Positions 1-8,432 of a DNA stretch of 64,000 bases are shown one piece after another (the stretch's first letter is position 1; every line of letters begins with the position of its first letter). The notes beneath the pieces were generated by a model that saw only the letters and a program-made list of their open reading frames with translations, was not told where the DNA came from and made no database searches. The DNA is taken from positions 1-64,000 of the forward strand of contig CALLBR010000039.1 in NCBI GenBank assembly GCA_937998865.1, read 5' to 3'. The DNA comes from an uncultured bacterium (GTDB taxonomy: Bacteria > Nitrospirota > Thermodesulfovibrionia > Thermodesulfovibrionales > Thermodesulfovibrionaceae). The position numbers and the translations under genes were made by a program.

Positions 1-777
1 GGCATCGGTAATGGTATCTCACTTATAATATTTGCTGGTATTGTAGCAAGATTTCCAAACGCAATATTTTATACATATAACCTTGTCAAGACAGGTGAAT
101 TGTCTATATTCTTTGTACTTATTTTAGTGGTTGTGATGGTGGCTGTTGTGGCAGGTATAATATTTATTGAAAGAGGACAGAGAAGAATTCCTATTCAATA
201 TGCCAAGAGAGTTATTGGAAGAAAAATGTATGGAGGATACACCACTTATTTACCATTAAAAATAAATTCTGCTGGTGTAATTCCCCCAATTTTTGCTTCA
301 TCCGTATTAATGTTCCCTGCTACCATTGCAGGTTTTATAGCTATTCCCTGGGTTCAAGAACTATCAAAACAGCTTGCACCAGGAAGTTTTTTGCACATAA
401 TTTTATATGTAGGTTTAATTATTTTCTTCACTTATTTTTATACAGCTGTTATTTACAATCCAGTAGAAATTGCTGAAAATTTGCAGAAAAATGGTGGATT
501 TATAACAGGTGTAAGGCCTGGACAAAAAACTTCAGAGTATATCTATAGAGTTCTGTCTCGTCTCACCTTCATAGGAGCTTTATATCTCAGTGCTGTATGC
601 GTATTGCCGGAAATACTAATTTCACAGTTTAAAGTTCCCTTTTATTTTGGCGGAACATCCCTTTTAATTGCAGTGGGAGTGGCTCTTGATACAGTATCTC
701 AGATTGAAACTCATATGATTAGTAGATCCTACGACGGCTTTTTCAAGAAATTCAGGATAAAGGGTAGGAAGGATTAA
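1..777 (+). CDS. secY: Protein translocase subunit SecY, C-terminal part (5' end outside window)
   Basis: The reading frame is already open at base 1 and ends at the TAA at 775-777, so 258 codons of the C-terminal part are visible. The first residues, GIGNGISLIIFAGIVARFPN, are the conserved SecY segment after the central helices. They are followed by the large cytoplasmic loop (RRIPIQYAKR, a ribosome/SecA contact region) and several membrane helices. SecY forms the channel of the Sec translocon with SecE. The position before map, infA and rpmJ is the usual end of the spc operon. The adk gene that often sits between secY and map is absent; the next start is only 6 nt downstream. The identification is certain; only the length is unknown. 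Confidence 0.97.
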   Translation, partial: GIGNGISLIIFAGIVARFPNAIFYTYNLVKTGELSIFFVLILVVVMVAVVAGIIFIERGQRRIPIQYAKRVIGRKMYGGYTTYLPLKINSAGVIPPIFASSVLMFPATIAGFIAIPWVQELSKQLAPGSFLHIILYVGLIIFFTYFYTAVIYNPVEIAENLQKNGGFITGVRPGQKTSEYIYRVLSRLTFIGALYLSAVCVLPEILISQFKVPFYFGGTSLLIAVGVALDTVSQIETHMISRSYDGFFKKFRIKGRKD

Positions 778-783
778 TTCTTA

Positions 784-1533
784 GTGATAATAATAAAAAA
801 TTCTGAAGAGATAGATAAAATAAGAAAAGCCTGTTTTATTGTGGCAAAGGTATTAGAAGAATTAAAAGGATATATAAAAGAGGGAATTTCTACAAAAGAC
901 ATAGAAAAGTTCATTGAAAACTTAATTATTAAAATGGGTGGTATACCAGCATTTAAGGGTTATAGAGGATATCCAGCAAGTGCCTGTATTTCATTGAATG
1001 ACCAGGTAGTTCATGGTATACCCTCTGAAAAGGTATTTATTAAAGATGGAGATGTGGTCAGTGTAGATGTGGGTGTTATAAAGGATGGATTTTATGGTGA
1101 CGCAGCTTATACATACGGCATAGGAGGAGTTTCAGAGAAGACAAAAAAACTTCTTACTGTAACAAAAGAATCTCTATATAAGGGGATTGAAAAAGCTATA
1201 GCTGGAAATAGGGTAGGAGATATATCAGCTGCCATTCAAAAACATGTGGAGAGTAATGGTTTTTCAGTTGTTAGAGCTTTTGTAGGCCACGGGATAGGAC
1301 GGTCACTCCATGAAGATCCTCAAATACCTAATTTTGGTAAAGAAAAAACAGGAGTCAAACTTAGAAAAGGTATGACTTTAGCAATAGAACCAATGGTAAA
1401 CATGGGCACCCATGAAGTAACTATTTTAGAAGATGGCTGGACAGCTGTTACAAAGGACGGTTCATTGTCAGCACATTTTGAGCATACCATTGCAATTACT
1501 GATGGTGAACCTGAAATCTTGACTAAATTATAA
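784..1533 (+). CDS. map: Type I methionine aminopeptidase
   Basis: Removes the initiator methionine from nascent proteins in the cytoplasm using two divalent metal ions. The 249-residue length fits the short bacterial type I class without an N-terminal zinc extension. Metal ligands of the pita-bread fold are visible: D95, D106, H169, E202 and E233, with the substrate-binding H77 in the VVHGIP motif. The start is GTG at 784, with an AAGGA-type ribosome binding site inside the end of secY. It lies directly between secY and infA, so it is part of the ribosomal protein operon. No key residue is missing. Confidence 0.97.
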   Translation: MIIIKNSEEIDKIRKACFIVAKVLEELKGYIKEGISTKDIEKFIENLIIKMGGIPAFKGYRGYPASACISLNDQVVHGIPSEKVFIKDGDVVSVDVGVIKDGFYGDAAYTYGIGGVSEKTKKLLTVTKESLYKGIEKAIAGNRVGDISAAIQKHVESNGFSVVRAFVGHGIGRSLHEDPQIPNFGKEKTGVKLRKGMTLAIEPMVNMGTHEVTILEDGWTAVTKDGSLSAHFEHTIAITDGEPEILTKL

Positions 1534-1559
1534 AATAATAGATATATTAACAAGTTAAG

Positions 1560-1778
1560 ATGCCGAAAGAAGATCACATAGAAATGCAGGGAACTATTGA
1601 GGAAGCCTTACCAAATGCAATGTTCAAGGTAAGGTTAGACAATGGGCATTTAATTTTAGCTTATGTTTCTGGCAAAATGAGGATGCATTTTATAAAAATT
1701 TTACCGGGAGATAAAGTTCTTGTTGAAATGTCTCCTTACGATCTTACAAAGGGTAGAATAATTTACAGATTCAAATAG
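1560..1778 (+). CDS. infA: Translation initiation factor IF-1
   Basis: A 72-residue S1/OB-fold protein of the standard IF-1 length. It binds the ribosomal A site and helps IF-2 and IF-3 during initiation. The sequence has the typical N-terminal EGTI-type strand ([15 protein letters not shown]) and the C-terminal motif [15 protein letters not shown], which is nearly invariant in the family. It lies between map and rpmJ as in most bacterial spc/alpha operons. There is only a weak ribosome binding site before the ATG. Confidence 0.97.
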   Translation: MPKEDHIEMQGTIEEALPNAMFKVRLDNGHLILAYVSGKMRMHFIKILPGDKVLVEMSPYDLTKGRIIYRFK

Positions 1779-1788
1779 GAGGTGTAAT

Positions 1789-1902
1789 TTGAAAGTAAGA
1801 GCATCTGTTAAAAGAGTTTGTTCAAAGTGTAAGGTAATAAAAAGAAAGGGAGTAATAAGAGTAATTTGTGAAAATCCAAAGCACAAACAGAGACAGGGCT
1901 AA
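1789..1902 (+). CDS. rpmJ: 50S ribosomal protein L36
   Basis: A 37-codon gene starting with TTG at 1789 behind a strong TAGGAGGTG ribosome binding site (1776-1784). The protein begins [14 protein letters not shown] and ends KHKQRQG. It holds C11, C14, C27 and H32, the Cys3-His zinc ribbon of the zinc-binding L36 form. L36 is a small rRNA-binding protein of the large subunit. It sits between infA and rpsM, the standard location. The TTG start is supported by position relative to the ribosome binding site and by the exact family length. Confidence 0.96.
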   Translation: MKVRASVKRVCSKCKVIKRKGVIRVICENPKHKQRQG

Positions 1903-1917
1903 GGAAGGAGAAAAAAT

Positions 1918-2283
1918 ATGGCAAGAATAGCAGGTGTAGATATACCTAAAAATGAAAGAGTAGAAATAGGATTAACAAGAATATTCGGTATTGGTAGAAG
2001 CCTTTCTAATTCAATTCTAAGAGAGACAGGTATTGACCCTAATAAAAGGGTAAAGGATCTAACCGATGAAGAGATAGTAAAAATAAGAAATGAAATAGAG
2101 AGGAAGTATAAGGTTGAAGGAGAATTAAGAAAAGAAATTTCGATGAACATTAAAAGATTGATAGATATTGGTTGTTATAGAGGAATGAGGCATGCTGCCA
2201 ATTTACCAGTGAGAGGACAAAGGACAAGAACTAATGCAAGGACGAGAAAAGGTCCTAGAAGAAAATTGATAAAGAAAAAATAA
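1918..2283 (+). CDS. rpsM: 30S ribosomal protein S13
   Basis: 121 residues, the usual S13 length. It starts [19 protein letters not shown], the conserved N-terminus, has the helix-two-turn-helix region, and ends in a basic tail ([20 protein letters not shown]) that reaches tRNAs in the decoding site. S13 lies in the head of the 30S subunit and contacts L5. It is preceded by an AAGGAAGGAG ribosome binding site (1901-1910) and begins the alpha operon order S13-S11-S4-alpha-L17. Confidence 0.98.
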   Translation: MARIAGVDIPKNERVEIGLTRIFGIGRSLSNSILRETGIDPNKRVKDLTDEEIVKIRNEIERKYKVEGELRKEISMNIKRLIDIGCYRGMRHAANLPVRGQRTRTNARTRKGPRRKLIKKK

Positions 2284-2304
2284 TTAAGGAGGTTATATAG
2301 ATTA

Positions 2305-2691
2305 ATGGCACAGAAAAGAAAAGGTATAAAAAAAATTAAAAAAAATGTTCCTCATGGAATAGCCCATGTACAGACATCATTTAATAACACTATAATTACA
2401 GTAACAGATCTCAATGGAAATGTTTTAGCTTGGGCATCAGCTGGAAGTTGTGGTTTTAAAGGTTCAAGAAAAGGAACTCCCTATGCAGCTCAAATAGCAG
2501 CAGAGACAGTAGCTAAAAGGGTATCTGAAATGGGAATGAAGCAGATTGATGTGCTTATAAAAGGTCCTGGTGCTGGGCGAGAGACAGCTATAAGAGCATT
2601 GCAGGCTGCAGGTTTAGAGATAAATCTCATAAAGGATGTAACACCTGTTCCTCATAATGGGTGCAGACCTCCAAAGAGAAGGAGGGTGTAA
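2305..2691 (+). CDS. rpsK: 30S ribosomal protein S11
   Basis: 128-residue S11 with the conserved core [23 protein letters not shown] and the C-terminal motif [19 protein letters not shown]11 is part of the 30S platform near the E site and the Shine-Dalgarno helix. It is preceded by an AAGGAGGTT ribosome binding site, and its stop codon directly touches the rpsD start, indicating tight translational coupling. Confidence 0.98.
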   Translation: MAQKRKGIKKIKKNVPHGIAHVQTSFNNTIITVTDLNGNVLAWASAGSCGFKGSRKGTPYAAQIAAETVAKRVSEMGMKQIDVLIKGPGAGRETAIRALQAAGLEINLIKDVTPVPHNGCRPPKRRRV

Positions 2692-3318
2692 ATGGCTAGA
2701 TATATAGGTCCATTATGTAGATTATGCAGAAGGGAAGGAATGAAATTATTCTTAAAAGGTACAAGATGTTATACAGAGAAATGTGCTTTTGAAAGGAGAA
2801 AATATCCTCCAGGTCAACATGGTCATAATAGAGCAAAATTATCCGATTATGGTTTGCAATTGAGAGAAAAACAAAAGGTTAAAAGAATATACGGGATAAT
2901 GGAGAGACAATTTAAGAATTACTTTGAAAAGGCAACTAAAATGAAGGGAGTAACTGGTGAAAATCTGCTTAAACTACTTGAGAGACGATTAGATAATGTT
3001 ATTTACAGAATGGGTTTTGCAATAAACAGAAGACAAGCAAGGCAATTAGTAAAACACGGATATTTTTTAGTGAATAGTAGAAAAGTTAATATTCCTTCCT
3101 ATTTACTGAAACCTGGAGATGTGGTAGAAGTCGTTGCGAAAGGAAAAGAAAAAGATTTAATAAAGGATAATTTGGCAATGGCAGAGCAAAGAGGTTTTCC
3201 TGCTTGGACAGAGATTAATATGGAAGAGATGAAAGGTAAGTTTTTAAGAATTCCAGAAAGAGATGAAATTCAATTACCAGTTCATGAACAGTTGATTGTA
3301 GAGTTCTATTCCAAGTAG
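2692..3318 (+). CDS. rpsD: 30S ribosomal protein S4, zinc-binding form
   Basis: 208 residues. The N-terminus carries C9, C12, C26 and C31, the four-cysteine zinc knuckle of the C+ form of S4, which many bacteria have lost. The S4 RNA-binding domain follows ([25 protein letters not shown], about residues 96-160). S4 is a primary 16S rRNA binder in 30S assembly and often the autoregulator of this operon. The ATG at 2692 abuts the rpsK stop codon with no gap; the ribosome binding site lies inside the rpsK end (AAGGAGGGTG). Confidence 0.98.
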   Translation: MARYIGPLCRLCRREGMKLFLKGTRCYTEKCAFERRKYPPGQHGHNRAKLSDYGLQLREKQKVKRIYGIMERQFKNYFEKATKMKGVTGENLLKLLERRLDNVIYRMGFAINRRQARQLVKHGYFLVNSRKVNIPSYLLKPGDVVEVVAKGKEKDLIKDNLAMAEQRGFPAWTEINMEEMKGKFLRIPERDEIQLPVHEQLIVEFYSK

Positions 3319-3346
3319 TATTAATTTATTCAATTGGAGGATTTAT

Positions 3347-4378
3347 ATGAGTTTTTATAAAGAATTTCAAATGCCAAAAAGGGTAGAGTTTGACAGTGAG
3401 ACTCTAACTGAGACATATGGCAAATTGATTATTGAACCTCTGGAGAGAGGTTATGGAACAACCATAGGGAATTCCTTAAGAAGAGTGTTACTTTCATCCA
3501 TAGAGGGAGCAGCTATATACGCAATAAGGATAAATGGAGTTTTACATGAGATAAGTTCAATTCCCGGCATAAAGGAAGATGTCATAGACATAGTTTTAAA
3601 TATAAAAAGGATAAGAATTAAATATATTTCGGAAGTATCTGACAAAAAAATAGCAACTATAAAAGTGAAAGGACCTGGTGATGTATACGCTAAGGACATA
3701 ATAACAGACGGAACCTATGAAATTTTAAATAAAGACCAATATATTTGCTCCTTAGATCAAGATACAGAATTAGAAATGTATCTCTATTTAAGAAAAGGTA
3801 GAGGATATATTCCCTCTGAATTAATTAAAGATGATGATTTGCCGGTAGACGCAATAACTATAGATGCCCTATTTAGTCCTTTGAAAAAGGTAAACTTTAG
3901 GGTTGAAAAAACAAGAGTCGGTGAGTTAACTGATTATGATAAATTAGTCCTTGAACTTTGGACTGATGGTAGTATAACTCCAGAAAAAGCTATTTCAGAA
4001 GCTTCAGATATTCTTATCAGGCATTTTGACATTCTTAAATTCAAATCATCTCATGAAAGTATAATCACAGAGCAAAAAGAATTGGAAATAAATGATAAGA
4101 AAATAGAGGATTATGACAAATTAAGTGAAAATGTATTGAAACCCATAGAGGATCTTGAATTATCAGTAAGAGCTTATAACTGCCTTAAAAGTGCTGGAAT
4201 CAATTTAATTGCCGAATTAATACAGAAAACAGAGAATGATCTTATGAAAACTAAAAATTTTGGTAAACGTTCCTTAGAAGAGATAAAAGAGGTATTAGGC
4301 AAGCAAGGTCTAAAATTAGGAATGAAATTAGAACCAGAACTTCTTGAAAAGTTAAATGAGAAAGTTCAAAGGGGGTAA
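3347..4378 (+). CDS. rpoA: DNA-directed RNA polymerase subunit alpha
   Basis: 343 residues. The N-terminal dimerisation domain (about 1-230) shows ERGYGTTIGNSLRRVLLSSI, the conserved helix. The C-terminal domain (about 262-325), with SVRAYNCLKSAGI and KNFGKRSLEEIKEVL, binds UP elements and activators. An acidic/lysine-rich linker (about 235-258) separates them. The ATG at 3347 follows a TTGGAGGATT ribosome binding site. It lies between rpsD and rplQ as in the classic alpha operon. Confidence 0.98.
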   Translation: MSFYKEFQMPKRVEFDSETLTETYGKLIIEPLERGYGTTIGNSLRRVLLSSIEGAAIYAIRINGVLHEISSIPGIKEDVIDIVLNIKRIRIKYISEVSDKKIATIKVKGPGDVYAKDIITDGTYEILNKDQYICSLDQDTELEMYLYLRKGRGYIPSELIKDDDLPVDAITIDALFSPLKKVNFRVEKTRVGELTDYDKLVLELWTDGSITPEKAISEASDILIRHFDILKFKSSHESIITEQKELEINDKKIEDYDKLSENVLKPIEDLELSVRAYNCLKSAGINLIAELIQKTENDLMKTKNFGKRSLEEIKEVLGKQGLKLGMKLEPELLEKLNEKVQRG

Positions 4379-4383
4379 ACATA

Positions 4384-4785
4384 ATGAGACATAGAGTTGA
4401 TGGAAGGCATTTTGGTAGAACAGCAAACCAGAGGAAGGCTCTTTTAAGAAACCTTTTAGCCTCTTTGATTAAATATGAAAGGATAGAAACAACTGTTGCT
4501 AAAGCGAAGGCTGTAAGGGAACTTGCCGAAAGACTTGTAACTTTTGGAAAAAAGGGAGATTTGCATTCAAGAAGACTCGCCCTTTCCTATTTGCCTAATA
4601 AGGAACTTATAAGAAAGCTATTTACTGACATTGCACCTCGTTTTTCTGATAGGAATGGAGGATATGTACGAGTTGTAAGGACTGGCTTTCGCATAAAAGA
4701 TAGTGCTCCTATGGCAATCCTTGAATTTGTTGATTATTCAAAACCTAAAAAAGAAAATAAAAAAGAAGAAAAAAAGAAAGACTAA
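4384..4785 (+). CDS. rplQ: 50S ribosomal protein L17
   Basis: 133 residues. The conserved start MRHRVDGRHFGRTANQRKAL is followed by the compact alpha/beta core near the exit tunnel. After about residue 118 the chain becomes a lysine/glutamate tail (KPKKENKKEEKKKD), an extension beyond the minimal family length that is probably disordered. It ends the alpha operon; a tRNA-Asn gene follows 39 nt after the stop codon and may be co-transcribed. Confidence 0.97.
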   Translation: MRHRVDGRHFGRTANQRKALLRNLLASLIKYERIETTVAKAKAVRELAERLVTFGKKGDLHSRRLALSYLPNKELIRKLFTDIAPRFSDRNGGYVRVVRTGFRIKDSAPMAILEFVDYSKPKKENKKEEKKKD

Positions 4786-4824
4786 TTTGACAGAAATCTA
4801 CTAAATTTGCTATTTTTAAATAAT

Positions 4825-4897
4825 TCCTGGGTAGCTCAGCCGGCAGAGCGGGTGGCTGTTAACCACTTGGTCGGGGGTTCGAATCCCTCCCCAGGAG
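4825..4897 (+). tRNA. tRNA-Asn (anticodon GTT)
   Basis: A full cloverleaf is readable. The 7-bp acceptor stem is TCCTGGG with CCCAGGA, the D arm is GTAGCTCAGCCGGCAGAGC, and the anticodon stem-loop is GTGGC-TGTTAAC-CAC with GTT as anticodon. The T arm GGGGG-TTCGAAT-CCCTC has one G-U pair, and the discriminator is G4897. The 3' CCA is not encoded. It sits between rplQ and rplT on the same strand with no obvious promoter of its own, so it is probably processed from the ribosomal-protein transcript. Confidence 0.95.
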
Positions 4898-4921
4898 TTT
4901 AAATTTTAAAAATGTTCTCTC

Positions 4922-4936
4922 GGATGCTTAGCATCC
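4922..4936 (+). other. Small hairpin between tRNA-Asn and rplT
   Basis: GGATGC-TTA-GCATCC forms a 6-bp stem with a 3-nt loop, 27 nt before the rplT start. It could be a processing signal after tRNA-Asn or part of an L20 leader. It has no U-rich tail, so it is not a convincing terminator. Confidence 0.35.
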
Positions 4937-4962
4937 TCAGGATGAAATAATGGAGGAATTAA

Positions 4963-5325
4963 ATGCCAAGAGTAAAAGGTGGATTTAAAACTAGACGTTA
5001 CCATAAAAAAATACTTTCTCAGGCAAAGGGTTATTACAGCGGAAGACATCGTAGCTATAAAGTAGCAGCCAAAGCAGTTGAAAAAGCACTAGAACACTCT
5101 TACAAGGATAGAAGACTTAAAAAAAGAGATTTTAGGTCTCTCTGGATTACAAGAATTAATGCTGCTGCAAGAATGTTTGGACTAACCTATAGCCAATTTA
5201 TGAGCGGACTTAAAAAAGCTAATATTAGCCTTAATAGAAAAATCCTTGCAGACATTGCTTATAATGATATTCAATCTTTTAAGGAAATAGTTGAGAGAGT
5301 AAAACCTTTTGTGAAAGCTGCATAA
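4963..5325 (+). CDS. rplT: 50S ribosomal protein L20
   Basis: 120 residues beginning [20 protein letters not shown], the family N-terminus. The long basic helix ([22 protein letters not shown]) and the globular C-terminal domain with RITRINAA-like [18 protein letters not shown] are present. L20 is an early 23S assembly protein and in many bacteria represses its own operon. The usual upstream partners infC and rpmI are missing here; the gene is instead behind tRNA-Asn. It is preceded by a TGGAGGAATT ribosome binding site, and its stop codon directly touches the pheS start. Confidence 0.97.
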   Translation: MPRVKGGFKTRRYHKKILSQAKGYYSGRHRSYKVAAKAVEKALEHSYKDRRLKKRDFRSLWITRINAAARMFGLTYSQFMSGLKKANISLNRKILADIAYNDIQSFKEIVERVKPFVKAA

Positions 5326-6333
5326 ATGGAAGATCCCCTTAAACAAGAGTTTCTTATAGATCTAAATAAAATAGATTCTTTACAAGCCCTTCTTAATACG
5401 AAAGCTAAATATATAGGGAAAAAGGGTATTTTAACTGAAAAAATAAAAAGTCTTGGTCAACTTCCACAGGAGGAAAGAAAAGCTCAAGGTAAGCTTTTGA
5501 ATGAACTCAAAAATTTTATTGAAGAGCAAATCAAACATAAAGAATCAGAGCTCAAACAGCAACAGATAAGGGAATCTTTAACTCGAGACTATATTGATAT
5601 AACTTTTCCTGGGAAGGATTATTATTTTGGTGGAAGTCATCCTGTAAATAAAACCCTTCTTGAAATAATTGATATTTTTAGTGAGCTTGGCTTTACAATC
5701 GAAGAGGGACCTGAGGTAGAACTTGATTACTATAATTTTGAAGCTCTCAATATCCCTAAGAATCATCCGGCAAGAGACATGCAGGATACATTTTATGTGA
5801 ACGAAGATGTAGTCTTGAGGACTCATACTTCACCTGTGCAAGTAAGAGTTATGGAAAAGAAAAAGCCACCTTTAAGATTTATTTCACCTGGGAAAGTATA
5901 TAGATGTGATTCTGATGTTACTCATACTCCTATGTTTCATCAAGTAGAGGGGCTAATGGTGGATGAACAAGTATCCTTTTCTAATCTAAAAGGAATCCTC
6001 ATATATTTTTTACAAAGATTTTTTGGTGAGAAAATACCTGTGAGATTTAGACCAAGTTTTTTCCCCTTTACAGAGCCCTCCACTGAGATAGATATAGGGT
6101 GTATTATCTGTGGAGCTAAAGGCTGTAGAGTATGTAAAGGCACAGGTTGGCTTGAAGTTCTTGGAGCTGGAATGGTTCATCCAAATGTCTTCAAATTTGC
6201 AGGATATCCTGACAAAAGGTATACAGGTTTTGCCTTCGGAATGGGAGTAGAGAGACTCACCATGCTTAAATATGGCATAGATGACATAAGACTTTTCTTT
6301 GACAATGACATAAGATTTTTGAGGCAATTCTGA
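5326..6333 (+). CDS. pheS: Phenylalanine--tRNA ligase alpha subunit
   Basis: 335 residues, the usual bacterial length. An N-terminal coiled coil (about 1-85) contacts tRNA-Phe. The class II catalytic core has motif 2 ([20 protein letters not shown], about 187-206) and motif 3 ([18 protein letters not shown]). It forms an alpha2-beta2 enzyme with PheT and makes Phe-tRNA. A CxxC...CxxC insertion ([17 protein letters not shown], about residues 264-280) is visible before motif 3, as in many bacterial PheS. It is coupled to rplT without a gap and overlaps pheT by one base. Confidence 0.98.
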   Translation: MEDPLKQEFLIDLNKIDSLQALLNTKAKYIGKKGILTEKIKSLGQLPQEERKAQGKLLNELKNFIEEQIKHKESELKQQQIRESLTRDYIDITFPGKDYYFGGSHPVNKTLLEIIDIFSELGFTIEEGPEVELDYYNFEALNIPKNHPARDMQDTFYVNEDVVLRTHTSPVQVRVMEKKKPPLRFISPGKVYRCDSDVTHTPMFHQVEGLMVDEQVSFSNLKGILIYFLQRFFGEKIPVRFRPSFFPFTEPSTEIDIGCIICGAKGCRVCKGTGWLEVLGAGMVHPNVFKFAGYPDKRYTGFAFGMGVERLTMLKYGIDDIRLFFDNDIRFLRQF

Positions 6334-8417
6334 TGAGAGTTCCTTTAAGTTGGTTAAAAGAATACCTTGAAGGACAGATAGATGATAATATTATTGCTGA
6401 CTCTCTTACTATGGCAGGTCTAGAGGTTGCAGCTTTAGAGCATATAGATAGAGATAAGGTTTTAGAGATTGAAGTAACACCAAACAGGTCTGATTGTCTA
6501 AGTATAATTGGGATTGCAAGGGAAGTAAAAGCTATATTTGATTTAAAACTAAAAAAACCAGTTTTCAACATTGAAAAGGAACTTAAAGGAAGCAACTTTA
6601 ATATTATCATTGCAAACTCTGAATTATGTTATCGTTATGCTGCTAGGATTGTAAAAGGAATAAAAGTAGGGCCTTCACCAGAATGGCTCAAGGAGCGAAT
6701 AGAAAAATGTGGAATTCGATCCATCAATAATATTGTAGATATAACTAATTACGTTTTGCTTGAGTATGGTCATCCTCTTCATGCCTTTGATCTTGATCTT
6801 CTTGAAGGAAACTGCATAAGAGTTGGAACTCCTGCAGACTTTGGTAAAGAAGAGGAAGAAATGGAAACACTTGATGGAGTGAAGAGAAAATTATCCAGAG
6901 AGGATCTCCTAATTTGGGATGGCATTAAACCTATTGCGATTGCTGGAGTAATGGGGGGTGCAAACACTGAAGTCACTGATAAAACTAAGAATATACTTAT
7001 TGAAAGTGCTTACTTTAAACCTGAATCAATAAGAAGAACTTCAAAAAGGCTTGGTCTTATTACAGAAGCCTCTTATAGATTTGAAAGAGGTACTGATATA
7101 GAAGACCTCATAGAAGCTCTTGATAGAGCAGCTTTTTTAATTAAGGAAATTGCTGGCGGAGATATTTATGAGATTATAGACGTATATCCAAAAAAGATTC
7201 CTCAAGTCAAAATATCTTTCAGCACTCAAAAACTTAGTCAATTTATAGGAGTTAACTTAAAAGAGGATGAAATAATAAACATACTTAATCGTCTCCATAT
7301 AAAGGTGCATAAAGAAGGAGATTTCTATATTGCCCTTGTTCCATCTCATAGACAGGATTTATCCATGCCTGAAGATATTGCTGAAGAAGTAGCAAGAATA
7401 TTTGGTTATGATAAAATTCCTGCTGAGTTACCCGAGGTATTTAAACCCGTCTTTGAAGATGTAGAATCTTCGAAGAAAAGAAGATTTTTAAGAAGTATAA
7501 GAAATTTTATTATAAATCTTGGCTTTAATGAGGCTGTTAATTTTAGTTTTATTTCGCCAGAAGAGCTTAATATTTTTGAAATACCCGAAAATGATTTAAG
7601 AAGAAAATATGTATCCCTTTTAAATCCTCTCAGGCAAGAAGAATCAATATTGAGAACTATGCTAATGCCTGGACTTTTAAGAAATGTGGAGAGAAATACC
7701 TCCAGAGGAATAGATTCAGTAAGAGTCTTTGAAATAGGAAAAGTCTTTTTCAAAAATGATGAGACTATACTGCCCACGGAAGATATTCACTTAGGAATTA
7801 TTTTAAAAAAAGAAGAAGATTACAAAAATCCTTTTAAGGAAGATCCCTATGATTTCTTTGCATTAAAGGGAGTATTAGATGGTTTATTTAGACATCTAAA
7901 AATTGAAAATCTTCTTTACCATAGAAGCAAAGAATCTTTTTTACATAAGGGTCAATCAGCGGATATTTTTGTAAAGGGAGATAAAATTGGATTTATAGGC
8001 ATAATTTCTCCTCGTGTCTTATCAAAGTATGATTTTAAAACAAAACCTCATATTTGCATGGCAGAGATAAACCTTGAAAAGCTTTTTAGTATTCATTCTA
8101 AAAATTGTTCACTTAACTACAAACCATTTTCCATGTATCCGCCTGTAAAGCGAGATACAGCCCTTTTAATCTCAAAGGATTTTGAAGCTCAAAAGCTACT
8201 TGATTTGATAAAAAAATATGGAAGTGATTTAATTGAAGATTTCTATATTTTCGATATTTACAAAGGTAAAGGAATTCCCGAGGGAAAACAAAATATTGCT
8301 TTCCGAGTCATCTATAGAGCCTTTGATAGGACTCTTAAATCAGAAGAAGTTACGGAATTGCATACTAAGCTTATTGAAAGAATAATCTCAGAAACAGGCG
8401 CAGAGATAAGGTCTTAA
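6333..8417 (+). CDS. pheT: Phenylalanine--tRNA ligase beta subunit lacking the B2 (EMAP-II-like) domain
   Basis: 694 residues, against roughly 785-800 in typical bacterial PheT. The sequence runs from B1 ([12 protein letters not shown]...MAGLEV, 1-33) almost straight into KVLEIEVTPNRSDCLSIIGIARE (about 42-64). The roughly 110-residue OB-fold tRNA-binding-like B2 domain that normally separates these parts is therefore missing. The B3/B4 editing region, B5, the catalytic-like B6/B7 module and the C-terminal ferredoxin-like anticodon-binding domain (from about 602, MYPPVKRDTALLI) are all present. The frame is intact with no frameshift, so this is a clean domain loss and not damage. It overlaps the pheS stop codon by one base. 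Confidence 0.96.
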   Translation: MRVPLSWLKEYLEGQIDDNIIADSLTMAGLEVAALEHIDRDKVLEIEVTPNRSDCLSIIGIAREVKAIFDLKLKKPVFNIEKELKGSNFNIIIANSELCYRYAARIVKGIKVGPSPEWLKERIEKCGIRSINNIVDITNYVLLEYGHPLHAFDLDLLEGNCIRVGTPADFGKEEEEMETLDGVKRKLSREDLLIWDGIKPIAIAGVMGGANTEVTDKTKNILIESAYFKPESIRRTSKRLGLITEASYRFERGTDIEDLIEALDRAAFLIKEIAGGDIYEIIDVYPKKIPQVKISFSTQKLSQFIGVNLKEDEIINILNRLHIKVHKEGDFYIALVPSHRQDLSMPEDIAEEVARIFGYDKIPAELPEVFKPVFEDVESSKKRRFLRSIRNFIINLGFNEAVNFSFISPEELNIFEIPENDLRRKYVSLLNPLRQEESILRTMLMPGLLRNVERNTSRGIDSVRVFEIGKVFFKNDETILPTEDIHLGIILKKEEDYKNPFKEDPYDFFALKGVLDGLFRHLKIENLLYHRSKESFLHKGQSADIFVKGDKIGFIGIISPRVLSKYDFKTKPHICMAEINLEKLFSIHSKNCSLNYKPFSMYPPVKRDTALLISKDFEAQKLLDLIKKYGSDLIEDFYIFDIYKGKGIPEGKQNIAFRVIYRAFDRTLKSEEVTELHTKLIERIISETGAEIRS

Positions 8418-8432
8418 TAATTAAAGGTCTTA

